NCBI RefSeq assembly: GCF_035958815.1
Contig: NZ_CP108383.1
Coordinates: forward strand, 8,122,001-8,186,000
DNA: 64,000 nucleotides
Origin: Nocardia sp. NBC_01327
GTDB lineage: Bacteria; Actinomycetota; Actinomycetes; Mycobacteriales; Mycobacteriaceae
Direction: 5' to 3'
This document shows, piece by piece, positions 15,711 through 23,061 of this stretch (its first letter is position 1; every line of letters begins with the position of its first letter). Below the pieces are notes generated by a model, which was given only the letters and a program-made list of their open reading frames with translations, ran no database searches and had not been told where the DNA came from. Position numbers and translations under genes: made by a program.

Positions 15711-17908
15711 TGACCACCGTGTCCACCACCGTGACGGCGGAGACCCGGATCTTCGGTATTCGCCACCACGGCCCCGGTTCGGCGCGCTCTCTGCGCCTGG
15801 CCCTCGAAAAGTTCTCTCCCGACGCCATTCTCATCGAAGGACCGGCGGATGCCGATCCGCTGCTCGGCTATATCGCCGCCGAGGGCATGGAACCGCCGGT
15901 GGCCCTGCTGGGCTACCAGCCGGATCAACCCGCCAAGGCCGCGCTGTGGCCCTTCGCGGTGTTCTCCCCGGAGTGGCAGGCCATGCGGTACGGCGCCGAA
16001 AACGACGTGTCCGTAGGCTTTTTCGATCTGCCCGCCGCGATGACGCTGGCCCTCGACGACGAGCCCGGTGATCGCAGCGATCCCCTGGCGGAACTCGCCG
16101 AGGCGGGCGGCTACGACGATGCCGAGCGCTGGTGGGACGCGATTGTCGAATCCTCCTCGGACGCCGATATTTTCGATGCGGTGAACGAGGGCATGACGGC
16201 CCTGCGCGAAACCGCCGCGATCGACGAGCACACGCTGCGCCGGGAGGCGCATATGCGGCAGGTCATGCGAAAGGTGCTGAAGGACGGCGCGCAGCGACTC
16301 GCCATCGTCTGCGGCGCGTGGCACGGCCCGGCCCTGTCCGGCAAGCTCGGCCCGGCCGTCGCGGATGCGCGGATCCTGAAGGGTCTGCCCAAGGGCAAGG
16401 CGACGCTGACCTGGGTGCCGTGGACGCATTCGCGCCTGTCGACGGCCTCCGGATACGGCGCGGGCATTACCTCGCCCGGCTGGTACCACCACCTGTTCAC
16501 CCAGACCGAGCAGCCGATCGCGCGCTGGCTCACCAAGGTGGCGGGCATGCTGCGCCGGCACGATCTGCCGGTGTCGAGTGCGCACATCATCGAATCCGTC
16601 CGGCTGGCAGAGGCTCTCGCGACCCTGCGCGGGCGGCCCCTCGCGGGCCTGTCCGAGGTGACCGAGGCGACGCGGGCGGTGCTGTGCGATGGTGACGAGA
16701 CCCTGCTGCGGCTGGTCAGCACCGAAATGGTGGTCGGCGAGGCGTTGGGCGCGGTGCCGGACGGTACGCCGACGGTACCGCTGGAGGCCGATCTGCGCGC
16801 CCAGGCGAAGACCCTGCGCCTGAAGCAGCAGGCCCTGGAGCGCACGGTGGACCTGGACCTGCGCACCGAGAACGGGATGGCGAAATCCCGGCTGCTGCAC
16901 CGGCTCCGGCTGCTCGGCATCGATTGGGGCCGGCTCACCGACAGCGAGGTGCGCAATACCGGCACCTTCCGCGAGACCTGGACCCTGCGATGGCGGCCGG
17001 AGCTGGCCATCGCGGTGGTGGAGGCGGCGCGCTGGGGCACCACCCTGCGCATTGCCGCCGAGGCCAAGATCCTCGATGCGGTCGCCGCACCGGATGCCAC
17101 CGTGGGCACGGTCTCAGCGGCGCTGGAATCGGCGCTGCTGGCCGACCTCGGCGGGGCCACCGAGGGCCTGATCACCCGCCTGGAATCGGTTGCGGCACTG
17201 GACCACGACGCCACCCATCTGCTGGCCGCGCTACCGGGCCTGCTGCGCACCCTGCGCTACGGCGATGTGCGCGGCACCGATACCGACGCCCTCACCCGGG
17301 TGGCCGACGGCCTGCTGGTGCGCGTCTGCGCCGGTCTGCCCGGCGCCGTCACCGGGCTGGACGGTGATGCCGCCGCCGAACTGCGCGCCCTCATCGATGC
17401 GGTGCACCTGGCGCTCTCCGCGCGGGAGAGCGAATGGGCCACCAGCACGTGGCTTTCCGCCCTGCGCGCCCTCGCCGATCGCGACGATGTCAACGGCGCC
17501 CTGGTGGGCCGCGCGGTCCGGCTGCTCTGCGACGCCGAACTCATCGACGCCGACGAATCGGCCCGCCGACTCTCGGCCGCACTCTCGGTGGGCCACAGCG
17601 CAATCGACAAGGCGTCCTGGATCGACGGCTTCCTGGGCGGCCGCGGCCTCCTGCTCGTCCACGACCGAAATATGCTGAGCCTCATCGACACCTGGCTCTG
17701 CGAACTCGACGAAGACCAGTTCGTCGCCACCCTCCCCCTCCTCCGCCGCACCTTCGGCGCCTTCGACACCGGCGAACGCCAAGCCATCGGCCAGGCCGTC
17801 CGCCACGGCGCCCCCACCACCTCGAGCACCACCAGCACCGAATACAACACCGCCCGCGGCGAACTTGCACTTCGCGCCGCCGCCGAAATCCTCGGAGTAG
17901 CAGGATGA
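15710..17908 (+). CDS. DUF5682 family protein
   Basis: The 732-aa protein begins with RIFGIRHHGPGSAR (residues 13-26), then ILIEGP (40-45) and later VCGAWHGPAL. This is the DUF5682 pattern, found in bacterial operons with MoxR and VWA genes. The spaced His and Glu motifs after successive strands recall the EreA/ChaN/TIKI-like hydrolase fold, so a metal-dependent or esterase/peptidase activity is conceivable; this is inference only. The C-terminal half is helical and repeats-like. ATG 15710 overlaps the MoxR stop as TGATG; an in-frame extension upstream lies inside moxR and is not used. The stop overlaps the VWA start by four bases. Confidence 0.85.
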   Translation: MTTVSTTVTAETRIFGIRHHGPGSARSLRLALEKFSPDAILIEGPADADPLLGYIAAEGMEPPVALLGYQPDQPAKAALWPFAVFSPEWQAMRYGAENDVSVGFFDLPAAMTLALDDEPGDRSDPLAELAEAGGYDDAERWWDAIVESSSDADIFDAVNEGMTALRETAAIDEHTLRREAHMRQVMRKVLKDGAQRLAIVCGAWHGPALSGKLGPAVADARILKGLPKGKATLTWVPWTHSRLSTASGYGAGITSPGWYHHLFTQTEQPIARWLTKVAGMLRRHDLPVSSAHIIESVRLAEALATLRGRPLAGLSEVTEATRAVLCDGDETLLRLVSTEMVVGEALGAVPDGTPTVPLEADLRAQAKTLRLKQQALERTVDLDLRTENGMAKSRLLHRLRLLGIDWGRLTDSEVRNTGTFRETWTLRWRPELAIAVVEAARWGTTLRIAAEAKILDAVAAPDATVGTVSAALESALLADLGGATEGLITRLESVAALDHDATHLLAALPGLLRTLRYGDVRGTDTDALTRVADGLLVRVCAGLPGAVTGLDGDAAAELRALIDAVHLALSARESEWATSTWLSALRALADRDDVNGALVGRAVRLLCDAELIDADESARRLSAALSVGHSAIDKASWIDGFLGGRGLLLVHDRNMLSLIDTWLCELDEDQFVATLPLLRRTFGAFDTGERQAIGQAVRHGAPTTSSTTSTEYNTARGELALRAAAEILGVAG

Positions 17909-19098
17909 CCGAACCCGTGCGACTCGACACCGAACCGATGACCGATGAAATGCAGTCGCGGCGTTGGCGATTGGTGCTGGGCGGTGCTGCCGAGGCCGGG
18001 TTGGGCGGGCTCGGGGGCGCCGAGGATGTGGCCATGGATCGGGCGCTGGGGGCGCTCTATGACGCTGATGCCCGGGGTGGGGCGAGCGGGCGGCGCAGTG
18101 GCGGGCTCGGCGGGTCCGCGCCGCAGGTGGCGCGGTGGCTGGGTGATATTCGGCGGTATTTCCCCTCGACCGTGGTGGAGGTGATGCAGCGGGATGCGGT
18201 GGATCGGCTGAATCTGACCGAATTGCTGTTGGAGCCCGAGCTTTTGGAGGCGGTGGAGCCGGATGTGCATCTGGTGGGCACGCTGCTGAGCCTGAATCGG
18301 GTGATGCCCGAGACCACCAAGGCCACCGCGCGCATGGTGGTGGGGAAGGTGGTGCGCGAGATCGAGCGGCGGCTGGCGGCACAGACCATCGCGGCGGTCG
18401 GCGGCGCGCTGAATCGGGCGGCCCGGGTATCGCGGCCCAAACTGCGGGATATCGACTGGGACCGCACCATTCGCAAGAATCTGGCCAACTATCTGCCCGA
18501 ACACCGCACGGTGGTCCCGGAACGCCTGGTCGGCTACGGCCGCAAGGCGCAGGCGGTGCGCCGCGATGTGGTGCTGGCCATCGACCAATCCGGATCCATG
18601 GCCTCGAGCGTGGTGTACGCCTCGGTCTTCGGCGCGGTGCTGGCCTCCATGCGCTCGCTGAAGACCTCGCTGGTGGTGTTCGACACCGCTGTCGTGGATC
18701 TCACCGACAAGCTGGCCGATCCGGTGGACGTCCTGTTCGGCACCCAGCTCGGCGGCGGCACCGATATCAATCGCGCCATCGCCTACTCGCAATCGCTCAT
18801 CACCCGCCCCGAGGCCAGCCTCTTCGTCCTGATCTCCGACCTCTACGAGGGCGGCGTCCGCGCCGAAATGCTCCGCCGCATCCGCAGCATGAAGGAGTCC
18901 GGCGTCCAGGTCGTAGTCCTACTGGCCCTCTCCGACGAGGGCGCCCCCGCCTACGACCACGACAACGCCGCCGCCCTCACCGCCCTCGGCGTCCCCGCCT
19001 TCGCCTGCACCCCCGACCGCTTCCCCGACCTACTGGCCGTAGCCCTCGACCGCGGCGACGTCCAAGCCTGGGCCAACCTCAATGCGGGCAAGCCATAG
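17905..19098 (+). CDS. VWA domain protein (CoxE/ViaA-like)
   Basis: The 397-aa protein has a helical N-terminal region (1-215) and a C-terminal von Willebrand A domain. The complete MIDAS metal site begins at D227-Q-S229-G-S231. The Thr is in GGGTDINRA and the Asp in LISDLYEGG. VWA proteins of this type pair with MoxR ATPases as adaptors (compare RavA-ViaA). ATG 17905 overlaps the DUF5682 stop (ATGA). It ends the operon. The complete set SWIM-MoxR-DUF5682-VWA implies a four-component machine whose substrate is unknown. Confidence 0.9.
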   Translation: MTEPVRLDTEPMTDEMQSRRWRLVLGGAAEAGLGGLGGAEDVAMDRALGALYDADARGGASGRRSGGLGGSAPQVARWLGDIRRYFPSTVVEVMQRDAVDRLNLTELLLEPELLEAVEPDVHLVGTLLSLNRVMPETTKATARMVVGKVVREIERRLAAQTIAAVGGALNRAARVSRPKLRDIDWDRTIRKNLANYLPEHRTVVPERLVGYGRKAQAVRRDVVLAIDQSGSMASSVVYASVFGAVLASMRSLKTSLVVFDTAVVDLTDKLADPVDVLFGTQLGGGTDINRAIAYSQSLITRPEASLFVLISDLYEGGVRAEMLRRIRSMKESGVQVVVLLALSDEGAPAYDHDNAAALTALGVPAFACTPDRFPDLLAVALDRGDVQAWANLNAGKP

Positions 19099-19236
19099 AC
19101 CCGAAGACCGAAATCCCCAAAGTTCGCGACCTGCCAGTTCTGGACTGCGGCTCACCAGCCGCACAAACCGGTTGGCGGCTCCCGAGGCGTGAATCGAAAT
19201 GGCTAGCGCGACAACTGTTTCCCACGAAACTACCGG

Positions 19237-19353
19237 TCACTCCTTGGCGAGACGTTCGACCAGCTTGTCCAAGGAGGTTATATAAGTCCAGTTGTCGTCT
19301 GTACGTTCGTCGGAACCAAGTTCTACGACGACATCAGTGGAACGGAATTCGAT
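19237..19353 (-). pseudogene. Isolated coding remnant ending DKLVERLAKE
   Basis: On the minus strand 38 codons read as a protein-like C-terminus (VELGSDERTDD..., then TSLDKLVERLAKE and a stop at 19237-19239). An in-frame stop at 19354-19356 and the absence of any start codon or ribosome site show it is not a complete gene. It is probably the end of a gene whose front was lost, next to a second remnant. I do not recognise the family. Confidence 0.35.
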
Positions 19354-19384
19354 TCACTCCGATTCAGCTGAAGGGTCTGGCTGT

Positions 19385-19897
19385 CTAAACCCGGACACCC
19401 ACCCGTTGGCTCAGTTCACGTACGCCGGTGCGCATGCCGGTCGGTTGCTTTTTCAACAAGCCCCGGAGCATGTCGCGGGCGAATCCGTTGTATCGGATCG
19501 TCTCGGGCGCAGTCTGTTCGGACTTCACGAGCATGGTGCGTGCGGCGGTGTTTTCGTCGCGCTGGGTGTGGGCGCGGGCAACTTCGATGAGGTGACGGCT
19601 GCGGCGTGGCACGGACACGATGTGGTCGGCGTCGATGGAGCGGACCGCGCGCAACGCCTCACCGGGCTGGCGCAGTTCCACTCCGAGAGTCGTTGCGTGT
19701 GCGGCCATTACCGGTTGAGAGAAGCTGGTGTGCACGTGCCGATACGTCGGGCCGGCGAGGGTACGGCGCGCGGAGCGGCGGTCTTCGGCAATGCGGGCCG
19801 CGATCTGAGCGTCGCGGATCAGGCCGGGCAGCAACGCGCCCAGTTGCGATCGATGGTCGGGGCTGGAGTGGCGGATACGTCCCTGACGGACCAGCAT
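19385..19897 (-). pseudogene. Truncated XRE-type regulator (sensor domain remnant)
   Basis: The reading frame gives 170 aa. The last 80 residues (LRQPGEALRAVRSIDADHI, SRHLIEVARAHTQRDENTAA, APETIRYNGFARDMLRGLL, VRELSQRVGV) match the C-terminal TPR-like domain of actinobacterial helix-turn-helix XRE regulators. The start (LLPGLIRDAQIAARIAEDRR) matches an earlier part of the same domain. The section between them is missing, and the N-terminal HTH (about 80 residues) is absent and not found upstream. The gene has therefore lost its DNA-binding part and an internal piece. It may be transcribed but should not act as a regulator. Confidence 0.6.
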
Positions 19898-19984
19898 ACG
19901 AACCGGGCGGACCGGTGGACGAGCAGGATATTACGATCCGCGGTGGGCTGCGGATTGCATTTCGTGTCGACGATGCCAATGCAC

Positions 19985-20020
19985 TTTACAGATTAGGTCC
20001 GAAATGGGACATTATCTGTC
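19985..20020 (+). promoter_or_regulatory. Promoter and GACA-TTATC-TGTC operator of the TA module
   Basis: TTTACA (19985-19990) and CATTAT (20010-20015) are spaced 19 bp, so transcription should begin at or within a base or two of the ATG at 20021. No ribosome site is present, which fits a leaderless mRNA. The inverted repeat GACA-TTATC-TGTC (20008-20020) overlaps the -10 box and touches the start codon, a natural place for autorepression by the HTH protein. Confidence 0.5.
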
Positions 20021-20692
20021 ATGACCGAAAGTGACTTCGTAGGCCTCGAAGTAGCGGCGGCACTGCTAGGTATTTCAATTCGGCATGTCCGTCGCCTCGT
20101 GAATTCTGGAAGCCTGACCCAAGTCGCCCGCGGAGTGCTCGAGCGAGACTCGGTGGATCGCTACCTGAGTTCGCAGCGCCAAGGTCGAACTCGCTCGTGG
20201 GCGGAGCATACGGCATGGGGGGCGATCGCAGTCCTCTCCGGCGAAGAGGCTGACTGGCTCGGCCCTACCCAGACCTCGCGTATCCGACGTACGCTCCGGG
20301 AACTAGCAGACCCGGGTGAGCTGGTTTCGCGGGTCCGCGACCGTGCGCACGTGCAAACATTCGCGGCTCACCGTGCCGCGTTGCCCCGGCTTCGTGCAAT
20401 CATCCTGCGCCCCAATATGAATGCCCTCGGCGTCGTCGACAGCGCAGAAAACCAAATCGACGGCTACATCGCCGCATCAGATCTCGACAACGCGGTTCGG
20501 ACTCTCGGTCTCCGCACCACGTCCTCCGGTGACATCACCCTGCGTGTTACCGGCTTCGACTTCGACCAAGTCCGCAAGATCGTTTCCACGAGCGCCGTCG
20601 TCGCGGCGCTCGACGCCGCGACCGTAATCGATCCCCGCATTCGGGGGGTTGGACAGCGTGCTCTCGCTGAGATGCTGGCGGCATACCGATGA
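20021..20692 (+). CDS. HTH protein, probable AbiEi-like antitoxin
   Basis: The 223-aa protein opens with a MerR/excisionase-like winged helix (residues 6-50: LEVAAALLGISIRHVRRLVN, then a short wing and DSVDRYLSSQ). A longer alpha/beta region follows that resembles antitoxins of type IV AbiEi systems. The gene overlaps the next start by ATGA, so the two proteins are made together. Codon use differs from the neighbours, with GTA, CTA, ATT and TCA codons early in the gene, suggesting recent transfer. By analogy it should bind its own promoter and neutralise the nucleotidyltransferase by antagonism rather than by direct binding. The HTH is clear; the antitoxin role is inferred from the pair. Confidence 0.7.
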   Translation: MTESDFVGLEVAAALLGISIRHVRRLVNSGSLTQVARGVLERDSVDRYLSSQRQGRTRSWAEHTAWGAIAVLSGEEADWLGPTQTSRIRRTLRELADPGELVSRVRDRAHVQTFAAHRAALPRLRAIILRPNMNALGVVDSAENQIDGYIAASDLDNAVRTLGLRTTSSGDITLRVTGFDFDQVRKIVSTSAVVAALDAATVIDPRIRGVGQRALAEMLAAYR

Positions 20693-21498
20693 GCGATCAA
20701 CCACAGCGACCGACGATCAACATCGTTTCCTTACCCGGCGGCTGGCCAACACCGTGGCCCAATGTTGCTGAACTGGCCACCGCACTACCGCGTGACAACT
20801 GGACTCTGGTCGGCGGGCTCATGACCCAGCTGCACACAATCCACTACGGAATCGGCGTCGTTCGCCCGACTAACGACGTGGATATCGTGCTGCACATCGA
20901 GATCCAGCGTGGAATTCCAGCCGCCGCGGCGACCGCCCTCGAAAGCCTCGGGTATCGACTACAGCCGTCTATCGACCCACGCAACAACACAGCGCACCGT
21001 TTCGTTCGCGGAACGACAAAGGTCGACCTCGTCGCTGGCGTCCCGACCGAGGATCACGTCGATGTCTTGATCTCCGATCATCCGGCACCCAGGGTTGTCG
21101 AACGACTCCGCGGCCGCGAAATGGTCCGCATCGAAGGTGGCACCCAAGCGCTACGCCGAACCATCAACGCACGCATCGAGATAGAAGCGGGGGTAGTCGC
21201 AGAGATCTCCGTGCCGCGCCCATTCGGTGCCGTGATTCTCAAGACAGCGGCTTACACGACGGATTCCCGAGATCGGGACCGGCACCTTTACGACGCCGCC
21301 GCACTGCTGGCGTGCATCGAGGATCCGTTCGCGGAACGCGCAGACTTCACGGGCTCCGACCGGCGTCGAATCTCCATGCTGGCCACCCAACTCGTACCCG
21401 AACATTCCGCGTGGCGCGCGCTGTCGCGCCAACACCGGACTCAGGGTGAGACCGCCTTGGAGATCTTGGCCCACGCGGACCAGACACCGGGGCCTTGA
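20689..21498 (+). CDS. Nucleotidyltransferase, probable AbiEii-like toxin
   Basis: The 269-aa protein has the minimal nucleotidyltransferase core: VGG at 41-43 in WTLVGGLMTQLH, the metal pair in TNDVDIVL (D63, D65) and a third acidic residue in KVDLV (D113). This fold is used by the AbiEii/AbiGii/MenT toxins, which transfer nucleotides to cellular RNA and stop growth, giving abortive phage defence or persistence. The ATG overlaps the stop of the HTH gene by four bases. A role as a harmless nucleotidyltransferase cannot be excluded, but the size, order and overlap are those of a type IV toxin-antitoxin pair. Confidence 0.7.
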   Translation: MSDQPQRPTINIVSLPGGWPTPWPNVAELATALPRDNWTLVGGLMTQLHTIHYGIGVVRPTNDVDIVLHIEIQRGIPAAAATALESLGYRLQPSIDPRNNTAHRFVRGTTKVDLVAGVPTEDHVDVLISDHPAPRVVERLRGREMVRIEGGTQALRRTINARIEIEAGVVAEISVPRPFGAVILKTAAYTTDSRDRDRHLYDAAALLACIEDPFAERADFTGSDRRRISMLATQLVPEHSAWRALSRQHRTQGETALEILAHADQTPGP

Positions 21499-21717
21499 TC
21501 GAATCCGGACACCCACATCGGGCGATCCAGTGGCCCGGCCGAGCACCATGCCATCCGCAGACCGCATCCCGAACGACAAGGGCCTCACCCGTTTGTCTGT
21601 GGAGCGGAAGACGGAAGAACCGGGTAACAGGGCCGCGAACCCGCCGGAGCGAAGCGGAGGCCAAATAAACAGAGCTAAGCTACCTGCGGATCTGACTCGT
21701 GGAACGGGGGCCGTACT

Positions 21718-22986
21718 TTGCGCACCGGTGATGTATTCGCGGGGTTCGTCGTCGAACGCGAGCTCGGCCGCGGCGGTATGGGGTCGGTGTATCTGGCCCG
21801 GCATCCCCGCCTGCCGCGCAAGACCGCGCTGAAGCTGCTGAATCAGGAGATGTTCAGCGATACCGAGATCCGCGCCCGGTTCATCCGGGAGGCGGATCTG
21901 GTGGCGCAGCTCGATCATCCGAATATTGTCACGGTCTACGACCGCGGCACCGAGGACGAGCAGCTGTGGATCTCCATGCAGTACGTGGACGGTGTGAACG
22001 CCTCCACCGTCAAGGCGGGCACGCTGCCACCGCTGCGCGCCGCGCAGATCATCTCCGAAACCGCTAAGGCCCTGGACTACGCGCACGGTCGCGGCGTCCT
22101 GCACCGGGATGTGAAACCGGCGAATATCCTGCTGGCCCGGTCCTCGAGCAAGGCCGGGGGCGGCGAGCGGGTCTATCTCACCGATTTCGGCATTGCCCGG
22201 CTGCGGGACGACACCGGCCATCTGACCCAGACCGGCACGGTGACCGCCACCCTGGCCTACGCCTCCCCCGAGCAGCTGACCGGCTCGGTCATCGACGGCC
22301 GCTCCGATCAGTACGCGCTGGCCTGCACGCTGTTCCAATTGCTCACCGGCGTGGTCCCTTTCGAGGGCGCCAGCCCCGCCGCGGTGATTCGCGGCCACCT
22401 GCAGCTGCCGCCGCCGCCGGCGACCCCACTGCGCACGGAGCTCCCCCGGACCATCGACCCGGTGCTCGCGCGGGCGCTGGCCAAGCGCCCGCAGGACCGG
22501 TACCGCTCCTGCGCCGAATTCGCCGCCGCCGTCGAGCAGGCCCTGCGACCGGCCGTGCCGCCGCGCCCGCCGACCCCGGCGCATCCGCAGCCGATTGTCG
22601 TCGCGCCCAGACAGCCCACCCCGGCCCGCCCGCAGCCGGTGATTCCGACTCCGGCCACCCCGCGCCCGCAGGTCGGGCCGGTCTCCGGAGCGGCCTACCA
22701 GAACCCGCTCTCGGGTCCTGCGTACCAGAATCCGGTGCAGAACTCCGGACCGGCGTATCAGAATCAGGCGCCCGCCTATCAGAATCCGGCCCCGGTCTAC
22801 CAGAATCCGTCCAGCGGCCCGGCCTATGCCAATCAGTCGACGGGTTATTCGTCCGGCCCCGCCCAGCAGCCGACATACTCTGCGCCCGAGAGCAGTTCGT
22901 TCCCGGTCGGCTGGATGATCGCGGGCGTCACCGCGATTCTGCTCATCGTCATCGTCGTGGTCGTCACGATCCTGTACTACCGCTGA
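21718..22986 (+). CDS. Membrane-anchored Ser/Thr protein kinase (Pkn, paralog 1)
   Basis: The 422-aa protein is a PknB-type kinase. It has the glycine loop ELGRGGMGSVY at about 15-25, the ATP lysine K39, the catalytic HRDVKPAN loop with D131 and DFG in TDFGIAR. A Pro-rich linker follows, with several AYQNP-type repeats (about 315-355). One membrane helix ends the protein (about 395-418), followed only by YYR, so there is no outer sensor domain. The start is TTG 21718 behind GGGGG. Two more paralogs follow at 26459 and 28025. Their conserved opening (GD/ETFAGY) supports all three start choices. Target proteins are unknown. Confidence 0.93.
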   Translation: MRTGDVFAGFVVERELGRGGMGSVYLARHPRLPRKTALKLLNQEMFSDTEIRARFIREADLVAQLDHPNIVTVYDRGTEDEQLWISMQYVDGVNASTVKAGTLPPLRAAQIISETAKALDYAHGRGVLHRDVKPANILLARSSSKAGGGERVYLTDFGIARLRDDTGHLTQTGTVTATLAYASPEQLTGSVIDGRSDQYALACTLFQLLTGVVPFEGASPAAVIRGHLQLPPPPATPLRTELPRTIDPVLARALAKRPQDRYRSCAEFAAAVEQALRPAVPPRPPTPAHPQPIVVAPRQPTPARPQPVIPTPATPRPQVGPVSGAAYQNPLSGPAYQNPVQNSGPAYQNQAPAYQNPAPVYQNPSSGPAYANQSTGYSSGPAQQPTYSAPESSSFPVGWMIAGVTAILLIVIVVVVTILYYR

Positions 22987-22998
22987 CCTTCCCCGACA

Positions 22999-23042
22999 AC
23001 AGGATTCGGCCGGTCACCTCGAGGTGACCGGCCGAATCCTGT
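22999..23042. terminator. 44-bp perfect palindrome between convergent kinase and permease
   Basis: The arms are 22 bp and fully complementary (for example GGATTCGGCCGGTCACC against GGTGACCGGCCGAATCC) with no loop bases. It starts 12 bp after the kinase stop and ends 20 bp before the permease stop. This is a strong bidirectional terminator candidate. Confidence 0.75.
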
Positions 23043-23061
23043 GCTACCCAGTGGCTTCCGC

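Noticed and set aside
17434-17904. Upstream extension of the VWA reading frame
   Set aside because: It lies inside the DUF5682 gene and reads as Arg/Pro-rich shadow. The ATG overlapping the DUF5682 stop is the natural start.
19099-20020. Prophage or insertion-sequence remnant with attachment sites
   Set aside because: No integrase, transposase, tRNA gene or flanking direct repeat is visible; only regulator debris is present.
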